A stretch of DNA of 64,000 bases. It comes from Helicobacter aurati. GTDB lineage: Bacteria > Campylobacterota > Campylobacteria > Campylobacterales > Helicobacteraceae. The number at the start of each line of letters is the position of its first letter. Positions within the stretch are counted from its first letter, which is position 1. The notes beneath the pieces were generated by a model that was given only the letters and a program-made list of their open reading frames with translations, made no database searches and was not told where the DNA came from. Made by a program: the position numbers and the translations under genes. This document shows, piece by piece, positions 46,628-55,429 of this stretch. The stretch lies in NCBI RefSeq assembly GCF_003364265.1, contig NZ_NXLW01000001.1, positions 205,433 through 269,432 on the forward strand, given 5' to 3'.

Positions 46628-47122
46628 ATGCCAACTTTTAAAGGAACACAGGTAAAACTCTATGGGAAACCGTTAGCATTAGGACAAAATGCGCCGATTG
46701 TTACCCTTGTCGCTAATGATTTGAGTGAGATAACAGTAGGCGGTGCAAGCAACGTTTATCAAATAATTAGCACCATGCCTAGTATCGATACAGGTGTATG
46801 TCAAACACAAGCACGTGTTTTTAACCAAAAAGCAAGCTCATTAGCCAATACTAAAGTGTACTGTATCTCTGCAGACTTACCTTTCGCGTTAAGTAGATTC
46901 TGTGGCGCAGAAGGAATCAAAGATGTTAGTGCACTAAGCGATTTTAGGGATAAACTCTTTGGTAAAGTCTACGGATTATTGCTTCAAGATAGTCCATTAC
47001 AAGGATTGCTCACTCGAGCCGTTCTTGTTATTAATCAAGAAGGTAAGATTATTTACCAAGAAATCTGTGATGAAATCACAAGTGAGCCAGATTACGATAA
47101 AGCATTATCGATTATTAAATAA
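46628..47122 (+). CDS. tpx: Thiol peroxidase Tpx
   Basis: Peroxiredoxin of 164 residues. The peroxidatic Cys is in SIDTGVCQTQARVFN near residue 60 and the resolving Cys is in SRFCGAEGI near 95, the atypical 2-Cys layout. The active-site Thr is kept. CAAGGAAAAATCC precedes the ATG. It is monocistronic and convergent with the PAP2 gene. Confidence 0.95.
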   Translation: MPTFKGTQVKLYGKPLALGQNAPIVTLVANDLSEITVGGASNVYQIISTMPSIDTGVCQTQARVFNQKASSLANTKVYCISADLPFALSRFCGAEGIKDVSALSDFRDKLFGKVYGLLLQDSPLQGLLTRAVLVINQEGKIIYQEICDEITSEPDYDKALSIIK

Positions 47123-47128
47123 TTATGC

Positions 47129-47170
47129 AATGCCATAAAATCAGAATTATTGACGCTTTTTTATGGCATT
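47129..47170. terminator. Hairpin terminator between tpx and the PAP2 gene
   Basis: AATGCCATAAAA and TTTTATGGCATT form a perfect 12-bp stem, 7 bases after the tpx stop. A T-run precedes the right arm. Position between convergent genes suggests it ends both transcripts. Confidence 0.65.
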
Positions 47171-47233
47171 AAGTCAAAGAATCAAGTGTTTGTAATTTGT
47201 AATTTGCTTATAATTTCTGAATATTATTATTTG

Positions 47234-47770
47234 TTAAGACTTCAAAATTTTACTAAATAGCTTAATAGATATTTTCGAATCCGTTAGCATATAAGAAACA
47301 AAGAATCCAAGCAATGATCCGCAAATAACTTGTATTATTGTATGCTTATCAGCATACACTCGGGAAATTCCCACTAAACCAGCTGCAATAATTGCAAATA
47401 TTCCAATTTTAAATCCGTATTTTTTGCAAATGAATCCAGCTGCAACAAAACTCCCTGTTGAGTGCCCACTAGGAAATCCGTCAAAACTTCCTTGATTGGG
47501 TCTCTGTGAGATTCGAGCTAATTCCACTTGATTATTTGCAGCAATATAAACAAAAAACATTTTAGAAACATACATAACCCCTAGCGCAATAAATGCACTA
47601 AGTAATAATTGTGCGGTTGCGATATATTCTTTATAAAGAATCAAAAACAATGCTAGAAATGCTGTAAAAAACTGCATAACATCACCATAAGCTTCAAACC
47701 CATTGTGCATACTAGAAAAGGTATCAATACCAAAAAATAATCCTATAAATACAACAAAGAGCTTTATCAT
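47234..47770 (-). CDS. PAP2-family membrane phosphatase
   Basis: Polytopic inner membrane phosphatase, about 178 residues from the start chosen, with five or six helices. It probably acts on a lipid phosphate such as undecaprenyl diphosphate, phosphatidylglycerophosphate or lipid A. The three PAP2 motifs are ARISQRPNQ, FPSGHSTGSF and GISRVYADKHTIIQV. In the third motif the usual Asp three residues after the second His is Gln, and the first motif has Arg where Lys is typical. The start is uncertain: in-frame ATGs at 47770 and 47815 have weak ribosome-binding sites. The second overlaps the upstream gene. Confidence 0.78.
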   Translation of the reverse strand: MIKLFVVFIGLFFGIDTFSSMHNGFEAYGDVMQFFTAFLALFLILYKEYIATAQLLLSAFIALGVMYVSKMFFVYIAANNQVELARISQRPNQGSFDGFPSGHSTGSFVAAGFICKKYGFKIGIFAIIAAGLVGISRVYADKHTIIQVICGSLLGFFVSYMLTDSKISIKLFSKILKS

Positions 47771-47789
47771 TTTACTAGCAACACCCCAT

Positions 47790-48938
47790 TCATTCACTGT
47801 GATGGGGAATCTCATAATCAATGTGCAGATTCTGTTGCTTAGGCAAAGGAGTTGTAGGTTTATTCGCACGATACAACAATGGATCAAAAAACACTAGCAG
47901 AGGGTATCCTTTATCTCTCAACGCAATAAATGCTGAAACAGGAAGATAATCATTTTTCGGATATTGTTTCTTTAAATCTAACGCTTCATTGGTTTTACCA
48001 ACTTCAAGCAATAAATAAAAATAAGCGAACACACTCCTTTCTATTTCTTTAGAAAGTTTATCAAACACATCAAGCCAAAAAGAAATATTGCCCGAATTGA
48101 CATAATGACAGAGTGAAATAACAATATCCAAATATTCTCTTTCGTTTAAGTTAGTCATTTTGCAAAGACGAATAATTTCTTCAGAATTCAAATTGTTTTC
48201 TTCTTGTATTCGCAAAAGACAGATTTTTTTTACAATAGCGGCAGAAAGTCGCATAGTAGACAGCTGTAAGGCTTTTTTGAGAATCTTGCTACTTTTACTT
48301 TCTAAAATATTATCCCAAGCAAGATTGTAAATATCTTGCGCACATAAATTATCATAAAACTCATGTCCATTAGGCTTGTCATGAATATCCATTGCAAGAA
48401 TCTCCAAAGATCTTTGTGCATCATGACTCATAGAGTTTTTAAGGTTTTGAAAATAAAGCGGATTTGCAGTGTGCAATTTGAGATTCTTAGACTCTGTACC
48501 ATCTGCTATCTGCTGAAAACCTACAAACATTGTGTCTAATTTGACATCTTGTGTATCCTTAGAATTTAGGTTGGGAATAAAGTAGAATCTTTTTAATATA
48601 TCAGAAATTTGCTTAATATCTGGTATCACGAATACCCTTTGCTTGGGAATTTCACCTAATGCCATTTCTCTAATTTGCACAATAAGTTTGTTAATATCAC
48701 GACCAAAAAGAACTTTTTTATAGATAGCAACAAACCAAGTACAAAGGAGATACAACCCTGTAATAAGCAACAACCCAACCAAACTCACGCAGAACCAAAG
48801 AGCAATAGGCAAAGTAAATGAAAAAGTAATAAGGTGTTGATTTGTCAGTGTATATTCACCCGGTACCAAATAAAATATATATCCCACTACAACGGCAATA
48901 TATAGAATCACAATACTTAAAAAATATCTAACTTTCAT
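47790..48938 (-). CDS. Inner membrane protein of unknown function next to dksA
   Basis: About 382 residues. Two membrane helices lie near the N-terminus (FLSIVILYIAVVVGYIFYLV and PIALWFCVSLVGLLLITGLYLLCTWFVAIY), followed by a cytoplasmic alpha-helical region of about 270 residues. That region looks like helical repeats (…LAWDNILESKSSKILKKALQLSTMRLSAAIVKKICLL…). The ATG at 48938 has AAGGAAAAAT upstream and overlaps dksA by 11 bases. From memory Campylobacter carries a similar membrane protein beside its dksA gene. Function unknown. Confidence 0.75.
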   Translation of the reverse strand: MKVRYFLSIVILYIAVVVGYIFYLVPGEYTLTNQHLITFSFTLPIALWFCVSLVGLLLITGLYLLCTWFVAIYKKVLFGRDINKLIVQIREMALGEIPKQRVFVIPDIKQISDILKRFYFIPNLNSKDTQDVKLDTMFVGFQQIADGTESKNLKLHTANPLYFQNLKNSMSHDAQRSLEILAMDIHDKPNGHEFYDNLCAQDIYNLAWDNILESKSSKILKKALQLSTMRLSAAIVKKICLLRIQEENNLNSEEIIRLCKMTNLNEREYLDIVISLCHYVNSGNISFWLDVFDKLSKEIERSVFAYFYLLLEVGKTNEALDLKKQYPKNDYLPVSAFIALRDKGYPLLVFFDPLLYRANKPTTPLPKQQNLHIDYEIPHHSE

Positions 48939-49302
48939 ATTTTTCCTTCTGTCTTTCTTTTTTTTCATAGACCTCACGACAATTAATGCAATATTTAGCA
49001 TGTGGTTTGGCATGCAATCTTTCAATACCTATGTCATCCTCACACATTTCACAAATCCCATATTCATTTGTTGCAAACTTGGATAACGAATGGGTGATTT
49101 CGGTTATTTCTTTTTGATATCTTTCCAGCATAGAATCATCAAAACGTAATTGTGATTGCGTAGAAATTATATCTGTATTTTCATTTAACTTTAATGATGC
49201 CATTTCTTTAAGATCCGTCTCCAATGCTATACTCATACTCTCCAAATATTTCAAGCGATTCTCCAATACATATTTCAACTCTAATATATCTTCATCTTTC
49301 AT
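48928..49302 (-). CDS. dksA: DksA/TraR-family zinc-finger regulator
   Basis: A 124-residue RNA polymerase-binding regulator. A helical N-terminus (LKYVLENRLKYLESMSIALE…) is followed by the C4 zinc finger ICEMCEDDIGIERLHAKPHAKYCINCREVYE. It is shorter than E. coli DksA (151), as in other Campylobacterota. AAAGGACAAAA precedes the ATG. The upstream 47 bases contain the out-of-frame tail of rlmH. Confidence 0.9.
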   Translation of the reverse strand: MKDEDILELKYVLENRLKYLESMSIALETDLKEMASLKLNENTDIISTQSQLRFDDSMLERYQKEITEITHSLSKFATNEYGICEMCEDDIGIERLHAKPHAKYCINCREVYEKKERQKEKYES

Positions 49303-49349
49303 TTTTGTCCTTTCTGTTTATTTATGATAGGGGTGATTGTTTAATAAAC

Positions 49350-49850
49350 TCAAAGCACGATTTTAGCAATTTTGTGACTAAATGTTAATGTGCTTAAACT
49401 TAGTGTATGATATTGCGATAGAAGAGAAGAATGGAATCCAAAAGCTCCTGCGATAAAAAATTTCACTCCATTATGCAAAGAAGCAAGAGTCTTATGTTGC
49501 ATAGAACGAGACGGTTGAGAAAAAAGAAAATGCCCCAATAATTCAGAAAAGCCAAGCGAAGAATAATGTTTGCCATTTTCATCTAAAAGAATACTCTGCG
49601 AATCAAGATAAGATTCCAATGCCTTACTATAAGCAAGTTTAGAAGATAAATTATCATTTTGTATTGTGTTGCAATGCTTCGAAGCTTTCTTTTGTTGCAG
49701 CGAATCATATTTGTGCGCGTATTGAATATCTTTATTAAAAATGTAAGATACTACAATATTAACGCCAAATTGCTTGCACATTTTAAGATAATGTTGTATA
49801 TCTCCTGACATTTTTTCTTCTTTATGAATTAAGTAAATAAATATTTTCAT
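49350..49850 (-). pseudogene. rlmH: 23S rRNA pseudouridine1915 N3-methyltransferase RlmH with frameshifted C-terminus
   Basis: SPOUT methyltransferase for position 1915 of 23S rRNA. The C-terminal half is recognisable: ILLDENGKHYSSLGFSELLGHF, FFIAGAFGFHS, and TLSLSTLTFSHKIAKIVL. At that point the family normally continues through an EQIYRA-type helix to a conserved NxPYHK end. Here a TGA follows KIVL directly. In the next frame the DNA reads SLLNNHPYHK and stop (49318-49349), so the true end survives out of frame, missing about seven residues. The tail contributes to the active site in characterised RlmH, so activity is doubtful. The ATG overlaps accD by 29 bases. Confidence 0.75.
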
Positions 49851-50691
49851 GGGGCACTAACATTCTTATTAAATCGCTCAATGTTTGTTTTAAATCTTTA
49901 CGTGACACAATCATATCAATTAAACCATGTTCAAGTAAAAACTCCGCAGTTTGAAATCCTTCTGGTAAATCTGCTCCAATAGTCTGCTTAATAACTCTAG
50001 CACCAGCAAAGCCAATCATTGCACCAGGCTCCGCTATGATAATATCACCCAAAAAAGCAAATGATGCGGACACTCCACCAAAAGTAGGATCAGCTAAAAC
50101 CGATATATAAGGCAATTTGGATTCCGCAAGTTTATTAAGCGCAGCGGAGGTTTTTGCCATTTGCATAAGCGAATAAGTCGACTCCTGCATTCTTGCGCCA
50201 CCACTTGTAGACACTATAACTAATGCTTGTTTCTTTGTGGTTGCACGATTAATTGCACGTACAATACGTTCTCCCTCAACACTTCCTAAACTACCGCCCA
50301 TAAACAAAAAATCAAACACAATAAGTTGTACTTCTATACCGTAAATTAAAGCTTCGCCTGAAATTACAGCACTGCGACGTTTTGTCTTAAGGAAGTTTTC
50401 TTCAATCCTTTTTGTATAGCTTTTTTTATCTACAAAAGCCAAAGGATCGTTTGGCTCTAACTCCATATCATATTCCACAAAGGAATCTGTATCGCAGAGC
50501 AACTCCAATCTATCTAGCGCACTAATTCTAAAGTGATAGGAACACTTAGAACATACATGTGAATTTTCTATAATCTCTTTATTATAAATTAATGCCCCAC
50601 AAGAAGGACATTTAGTCCAATGCGTTGTGTTATCCTTTTTTAATCTTGAATCTTCACGTTTAAAATTCTTTAAAAAATCTGAAAATCCCAT
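49822..50691 (-). CDS. accD: Acetyl-CoA carboxylase carboxyltransferase subunit beta
   Basis: Beta subunit of the carboxyltransferase for malonyl-CoA synthesis, 289 residues. An N-terminal C4 zinc ribbon is visible (WTKCPSCGALIYNKEIIENSHVCSKCSYHFR). It is followed by the crotonase-like core with VSTSGGARMQESTYSLMQMAKTSAAL and SVLADPTFGGVSASFAFLGDIIIAEPGAMIGFAGARVI. Full length. It lies 30 bases after the IMPase-family gene in the efp-to-PAP2 run. Confidence 0.96.
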   Translation of the reverse strand: MGFSDFLKNFKREDSRLKKDNTTHWTKCPSCGALIYNKEIIENSHVCSKCSYHFRISALDRLELLCDTDSFVEYDMELEPNDPLAFVDKKSYTKRIEENFLKTKRRSAVISGEALIYGIEVQLIVFDFLFMGGSLGSVEGERIVRAINRATTKKQALVIVSTSGGARMQESTYSLMQMAKTSAALNKLAESKLPYISVLADPTFGGVSASFAFLGDIIIAEPGAMIGFAGARVIKQTIGADLPEGFQTAEFLLEHGLIDMIVSRKDLKQTLSDLIRMLVPHENIYLLNS

Positions 50692-50721
50692 TGTATTCCT
50701 TTTGCGAAGTAAACGATACCC

Positions 50722-52056
50722 TCAATGTATCACTGCATTTGAAAGAGTATCTACAATTTGAGAATTAACACTGATAATAATATATCTTTGATTATCAAAA
50801 TATTTTTTCATACTTGGAATTGCTTGTAAATACTCATTAATATTTCCCTTGATATTCTGATTTTGGGCGAGATAAAATCCAGCCATACCGTCATATTTAC
50901 GAACAGACGATGGCAACAACACAAATAAATATCTAAAACTAAACCCCAAACTCAAAGCAGTCGCGCCAAGCGAACGAAACTTCAATCCGCATTCCAACAA
51001 CAATGCGACTAAGTCCGGATGATGACTAGCCTTTTCAAAGATTCCGCATTCTAAAACGGGATAGGCATAATTTGGCTCAAATCTACACGTAATGACTTTA
51101 TGTTGAAACAATAACTGCATGAGATCTTGATTAAATAATGGAAGATACGTTTGTGTCTCCATAATGGTATTGCACATTTGCTTGATAGTAGCATAAGAAT
51201 CCGATGAAGAATCATTAGAAAATTGACGATGAAAAAGCGAAGAAAAATCTATAGGCTGATAAGGCAAGCTATATGACGAATTGCTCCTTGATGAAGTTTT
51301 ATTGTCAGAATCCAAAGATTCAAAGGGAACATAAAATCTAGTAGAATCTAACATAAACACACAAGGATTACTCACAATAGTTAAAAGCCTATCATTAAGA
51401 TAGGAAATTTCACGAGAAACATAGTTGATTACGCACGCTTCACATACTCTTCCATTTGCATCGCATAACGCAAGGCTAGCACCATAATAGGGAATATTTG
51501 ACTTAAAATTGCTACTACCATCAAGAGGATCCAGCACAATAGTATAAGGAGATTGAACATCAGACCGAAGAAACCCGCTTTCTTCAGAATCAATACTATA
51601 AATAGGCAATAAAAATTTACGAAATATTGCTTCTGCCAACAAATCTGCCCCGCTACTGCAATCACCCCCTGCACCAATTCCAAAAGATTCATAGAGGAGA
51701 GGATGCTGTACATGCAAAAGTCTTATGATTTCGAGTCCTGCTAAAACAACACGAACAAAAAACTCGTAATTAATCCCGTCTTGTATAGCTTCTTGTCTAA
51801 GGTTATCAGAAAAAGAATATGACGCGCCGTTATTCTCTGTATTTGTACTTGCATTTTTATATAATTGACTGCGGACGTTTTTCACTGAAAGAAAATGCAC
51901 CAATTGCGTGAAACTAGCATTATCATATAGTACATTTTCACTTGCTATATCACAACAATACTTCTTTGAAAAAGAATATTTAGGGCAATTTATATTTGCA
52001 ATATTATTTCCATAAGCAGCAACATTTGTATTATTTTGCGTGGAAAAAACTCGCAT
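50722..52056 (-). CDS. Inositol-monophosphatase-family phosphatase with N-terminal extension
   Basis: Metal-dependent phosphatase of 444 residues, far longer than typical IMPases (about 260). The metal motifs are present: YSIDSEESG (Glu of motif 1), IVLDPLDGSSNFKSNIPYYGASLAL (motif DPxDGS), and RSLGATALSLGFSFRYLFVLLPSSVRKYDGMAGFYLA (C-terminal motif). The first 90 residues have no recognisable domain, and a Ser/Asn-rich insert lies around residues 250-290. Possible substrates are inositol phosphates, fructose bisphosphate or PAP; none can be chosen. It starts three bases after efp. Confidence 0.8.
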   Translation of the reverse strand: MRVFSTQNNTNVAAYGNNIANINCPKYSFSKKYCCDIASENVLYDNASFTQLVHFLSVKNVRSQLYKNASTNTENNGASYSFSDNLRQEAIQDGINYEFFVRVVLAGLEIIRLLHVQHPLLYESFGIGAGGDCSSGADLLAEAIFRKFLLPIYSIDSEESGFLRSDVQSPYTIVLDPLDGSSNFKSNIPYYGASLALCDANGRVCEACVINYVSREISYLNDRLLTIVSNPCVFMLDSTRFYVPFESLDSDNKTSSRSNSSYSLPYQPIDFSSLFHRQFSNDSSSDSYATIKQMCNTIMETQTYLPLFNQDLMQLLFQHKVITCRFEPNYAYPVLECGIFEKASHHPDLVALLLECGLKFRSLGATALSLGFSFRYLFVLLPSSVRKYDGMAGFYLAQNQNIKGNINEYLQAIPSMKKYFDNQRYIIISVNSQIVDTLSNAVIH

Positions 52057-52059
52057 AAA

Positions 52060-52623
52060 TTATTTGACCTTTTCTATATATTCACCTGTATCCGTATTAA
52101 TACGAATTGTTTCCCCCTCTAGTACATGAAAAGGAATGGAAACAACAGCACCTGTCTCTAAAGTAGCTGGCTTTTTACCTGCACTCGAAGTATCTCCCTT
52201 GAAATTAGGAGGAGTCTCTATGATTTTTAATTCCATAATTTGAGGAACATTCACAGAAATTGCCCTGTCGTTATGTAATAAAACATTCACAGACATACTT
52301 TCAAGCAACCACTTTACACTTTCTCCAACCTGACGAGAATCCAAGCCTATTTGTTCATAAGTCTCGTTATCCATAAATTGATATAGCTCGCCGTCATAAT
52401 AAAGGTATTGCATACTTCTTTCTAAAATATTTGGAGTTTCACACTTATCACCCGCATGAAATGTTTTTTCTATCACTTTCCCATCTAAAAAGCTCTTAAT
52501 TTTTACTCGCACAAATGCAGGACCCTTACCAGGCTTAACGTGCTGATACTCTACAATTCTATAAGGAATCCCGTCCATTTCAATCTTTAAGCCTTTTTTC
52601 AAATCACCCATCTCTATCGTCAT
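52060..52623 (-). CDS. efp: Elongation factor P
   Basis: Translation factor of 187 residues that rescues ribosomes stalled on polyproline. The KOW-like N-domain contains the modifiable lysine in [20 protein letters not shown], followed by two OB domains ending [31 protein letters not shown]. Full length. It is the first gene of the minus-strand run that continues through accD and dksA, and is divergent from pstS. Confidence 0.97.
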   Translation of the reverse strand: MTIEMGDLKKGLKIEMDGIPYRIVEYQHVKPGKGPAFVRVKIKSFLDGKVIEKTFHAGDKCETPNILERSMQYLYYDGELYQFMDNETYEQIGLDSRQVGESVKWLLESMSVNVLLHNDRAISVNVPQIMELKIIETPPNFKGDTSSAGKKPATLETGAVVSIPFHVLEGETIRINTDTGEYIEKVK

Positions 52624-52756
52624 AAATTTCCTTCTTGGATGTCATGCATAAAATACAATAAATAAAGCATTATTCTATCTACTTAAGTTTAAAAATAAAC
52701 TAAAAGTGACAAAGTTTTTAAGAAAATTTCTTAACTAAGTTACTCTACATATTTTT

Positions 52757-52808
52757 TTTACAGAAATTTCACAATTCTTACATCAGTCTTTTACATCACG
52801 ACTTTACA
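52757..52808 (+). promoter_or_regulatory. TTTACA-type direct repeats upstream of pstS (candidate Pho box)
   Basis: Five copies of a (T)TNACA-like word with ACA at 60, 71, 80, 93 and 106 (add 52700): TTTACA, TTCACA, CTTACA, TTTACA, TTTACA. Spacing of 9 to 13 bases is about one helical turn, as for PhoB-type regulators that bind direct repeats. They end 33 bases before the pstS start. The response regulator encoded in the same operon is the obvious candidate to bind here; this is inference. Confidence 0.4.
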
Positions 52809-52840
52809 CTTTCAATATCTGTAACTATAAGGAGAAACAA

Positions 52841-53683
52841 ATGAAAAAAACATTATTAGCCTGCATCACGGGAATGCTCTTAGCCCATACAATCACACTT
52901 AACGCACAAAATATCTATCCTATCACACGTGAAATGGGCTCTGGAACGCGTTCTGCTTTCGTAGAAATCTTTGGAATCCAAAAAGATATTAAAGGCAAAA
53001 AGATTGATTCTATAACCAAAAAAGCGGAGGTTACAAACTCCACAGGCGTTATGATAACAAGCGTAGCTAATTCGGAAAATGCAATTGGATACATTTCGCT
53101 AGGCTCTCTTAATGACACAATCAAAGCCATTCGCATTGATGGATTCTCTCCAAGCATTGAAAACATCAAAAATAAAAGCTACAAAATATCTCGTCCATTT
53201 AATGTTGTTATAAAGGCATCCACCCCTTTGAGCGATGATTTCTTACATTATGCAATACATGCAAGCGACATCATTCAAAAAGCCGGTTATATACCAACAA
53301 CATCAAATGTAAATAAGAAAAATGCAAACCATACAGAGAGCCCAGCAGGCAAACTTATTATTGCTGGTTCTAGTTCAGTAACACCACTAATAGAAAAATT
53401 AGTTGAGAGCTACACAGCTAAAAATCCTCATGCGCAAATTGAAATTCAACAATCCGATTCAACCACGGGAATCAATTCTGTTCTTGCAGGCATTGCTGAT
53501 ATAGGTATGGTATCACGTGAAGTTAAAAAAAGCGAACTTGATAAAGGACTTCATGTAAAAATCTTAGCTATTGATGGACTAGCAGTGATTGTTAATAAAA
53601 ATAACCCTATTAGCAATCTATCAAAAAACATTGTGGCAAAGATATTTTCAGGCGAAATAACAAGTTGGGCACAAATTAAGTAA
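52841..53683 (+). CDS. pstS: Phosphate-binding protein PstS, circularly permuted
   Basis: Periplasmic phosphate-binding protein of 280 residues with an N-terminal signal peptide (…TITLNAQ). The order of its two halves is reversed. Residues about 24-155 match the normal C-terminal half: IYPITREMGSGTRSAFVEIFG, NAIGYISLGSLNDTIKAIRIDG and KISRPFNVVIK. Residues about 170-280 match the normal N-terminal half: GKLIIAGSSSVTPLIEKLVESY, QSDSTTGINSVLAGIADIGMVSRE and DGLAVIVNKNNPISNL…FSGEITSWAQIK. The phosphate-binding loops are all kept. A new linker (VNKKNANHTESPA) joins the old ends. TAAGGAGAAACAA precedes the ATG. Confidence 0.9.
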   Translation: MKKTLLACITGMLLAHTITLNAQNIYPITREMGSGTRSAFVEIFGIQKDIKGKKIDSITKKAEVTNSTGVMITSVANSENAIGYISLGSLNDTIKAIRIDGFSPSIENIKNKSYKISRPFNVVIKASTPLSDDFLHYAIHASDIIQKAGYIPTTSNVNKKNANHTESPAGKLIIAGSSSVTPLIEKLVESYTAKNPHAQIEIQQSDSTTGINSVLAGIADIGMVSREVKKSELDKGLHVKILAIDGLAVIVNKNNPISNLSKNIVAKIFSGEITSWAQIK

Positions 53684-53746
53684 GACCTAAAAGGATTGCA
53701 GTCATCAGATATGAAACTATTTGCATTTGACACAAAGGAATCTCTA

Positions 53747-54604
53747 ATGCTCAATATTCATTCCTTTAAAGAAAGTTTCTTTGCTTTTCTCTTCGTCGTA
53801 TGCGCAGTGGTATCAATCATTGCCTTAGGACTTATTTGTCTTTTTTTATTTATTAACGCCATTCCTACTGCCTATCAGATTGGATTCTATGATTTTATCT
53901 TTGGTTTGGAATGGTATCCCACAGAAGAGATTTTTGGTATATTTCCAATGATTATAGGGAGTCTGCAAGTAACCGCTTTAGCAATTCTTATAGGCGTTCC
54001 AATAGGCGTCTTAAGTGCTATATACCTTTCACAATTTTGTCCTAAAAAATATAAAGCCTTTATTCTTCCATCCATTGAGCTTTTAGCCGCTATTCCTTCT
54101 GTTGTGTATGGATTCTTTGGATTGGTTGTATTAGTGCCTTTTTTAGCAGAACTCTTTCATGGAATTTCAGGGAAAAGCATCCTCGCTGCTTCATTGGTGC
54201 TCTCCATTATGATTTTACCAACCATCATTTTAGTCTCAAAAGCAGCTTTAGACTCTGTACCTAATAGCTACCTTGAGGGGGCTTTATCCTTAGGTGCTAA
54301 CAAGGAAAGCGGCGTATTTTTCGCTGTTTTGCCTGCAGCAAAGGGAGGCATTCTTGCCGCCGTAATATTAGGAGTTGGTAGAGCAATAGGCGAAGCTATG
54401 GCGGTGATTATGGTTGCAGGTAATCAGGTGCAAATTCCAGATTCTGTGCTTGATGGAATAAGGACACTAACGACAAATATTGTGCTTGAAATGGGCTATG
54501 CAGAGGGTTTGCACAGGGATGTACTTATTGCAAATGCAGCTGTACTTTTTGTTTTTATCTTGATTCTAAATCTTAGCTTTAATCTCTTATATAAGGAGAA
54601 ATAA
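53747..54604 (+). CDS. pstC: Phosphate ABC transporter permease PstC
   Basis: Inner membrane permease of about 285 residues with six or seven helices. The EAA loop that contacts PstB is EGALSLGANKESGVFFAVLPAAKGGILAAVILGVGRAIGEAMAVIMVAGN. I chose the ATG at 53747, preceded by AAAGGAATCTCTA; upstream in-frame starts have poorer spacing. Its stop overlaps the pstA start by one base. Confidence 0.93.
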   Translation: MLNIHSFKESFFAFLFVVCAVVSIIALGLICLFLFINAIPTAYQIGFYDFIFGLEWYPTEEIFGIFPMIIGSLQVTALAILIGVPIGVLSAIYLSQFCPKKYKAFILPSIELLAAIPSVVYGFFGLVVLVPFLAELFHGISGKSILAASLVLSIMILPTIILVSKAALDSVPNSYLEGALSLGANKESGVFFAVLPAAKGGILAAVILGVGRAIGEAMAVIMVAGNQVQIPDSVLDGIRTLTTNIVLEMGYAEGLHRDVLIANAAVLFVFILILNLSFNLLYKEK

Positions 54605-55422
54605 TGCAAAGAAATACATTGGCTATCATCTTTCTCTGGGGAATGAGATTCTCTATTAGTAGCACGCTTCTAGTATTCTTGCTGCTTATTGGATTTATTT
54701 TCTCTAAAGGAATTTGGCATTTAAACTTAGAATTGTTTGCTTGGGAATATAATTCCTCTAATGTTTCAATGATGCCAGCAATCATTAATACAATAAACAT
54801 GATTTTTCTCTCCCTTATCATTGCGATGCCCTTTGGAATCTTAGGAGCAATTTATCTTACCGAATATGCAAATAAAAACACAAAAATCTCTTTCGCCATT
54901 CGCATAGCTGCTGAAACTTTAGTGGGTATTCCAAGCATTGTGTACGGTTTATTTGGGTATCTAGCTTTTGTATTGTATTGTGGATTTAAGATGAGCTTTA
55001 TTGCAGGTAGTCTCACGCTTTCTATTATGATTTTACCATTGATATTAAGGAGCTCACAAGAAGCCTTAAAATCTGTGCCTCTTGATTTAAGAGAGGCTAG
55101 CTTTGCACTCGGTGCTGGGAAATTGCGTACTATTTTTGCAATTGTCCTGCCCGCTGCAATCTCTGGCATACTTGCAGGTATAATCCTAAGTATTGGTAAA
55201 ATCGTAGGAGAATCTGCAGCCCTACTTTATACTTCTGGAAGTGTTGCAAAAATAGCTTCACTCACAGATTCCGGACGAACATTAAGTGTGCATCTCTATG
55301 CAATTTCTAGTGAAGGACTACATATCAACGAAGCATATAGCACAGCTATGATTCTTATCATTCTTGTACTGGGAATTAATATTGCAGCAGGCTATATTGC
55401 AAAAAAACTTATGAAAATATAG
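54604..55422 (+). CDS. pstA: Phosphate ABC transporter permease PstA
   Basis: Second permease subunit, 272 residues with six helices. ETLVGIPSIVYGLFGYLAFVL and the EAA loop LREASFALGAGKLRTIFAIVLPAAISGILAGIILSIGKIVGESAAL are typical. The ATG shares one base with the pstC stop (TAATG), so the two are translationally coupled. AAGGAGAAA lies just upstream. Confidence 0.94.
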   Translation: MQRNTLAIIFLWGMRFSISSTLLVFLLLIGFIFSKGIWHLNLELFAWEYNSSNVSMMPAIINTINMIFLSLIIAMPFGILGAIYLTEYANKNTKISFAIRIAAETLVGIPSIVYGLFGYLAFVLYCGFKMSFIAGSLTLSIMILPLILRSSQEALKSVPLDLREASFALGAGKLRTIFAIVLPAAISGILAGIILSIGKIVGESAALLYTSGSVAKIASLTDSGRTLSVHLYAISSEGLHINEAYSTAMILIILVLGINIAAGYIAKKLMKI

Positions 55423-55429
55423 AGGTAGT

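Noticed and set aside
48939..49025. An N-terminally longer start for the membrane protein beside dksA
   Set aside because: The added residues are just the other frame of the dksA zinc finger, while ATG 48938 has a strong ribosome-binding site.
52752..52759. T8 run upstream of pstS as a phase-variable element
   Set aside because: It is short and lies in generally T-rich promoter DNA at the edge of the TTTACA repeats.
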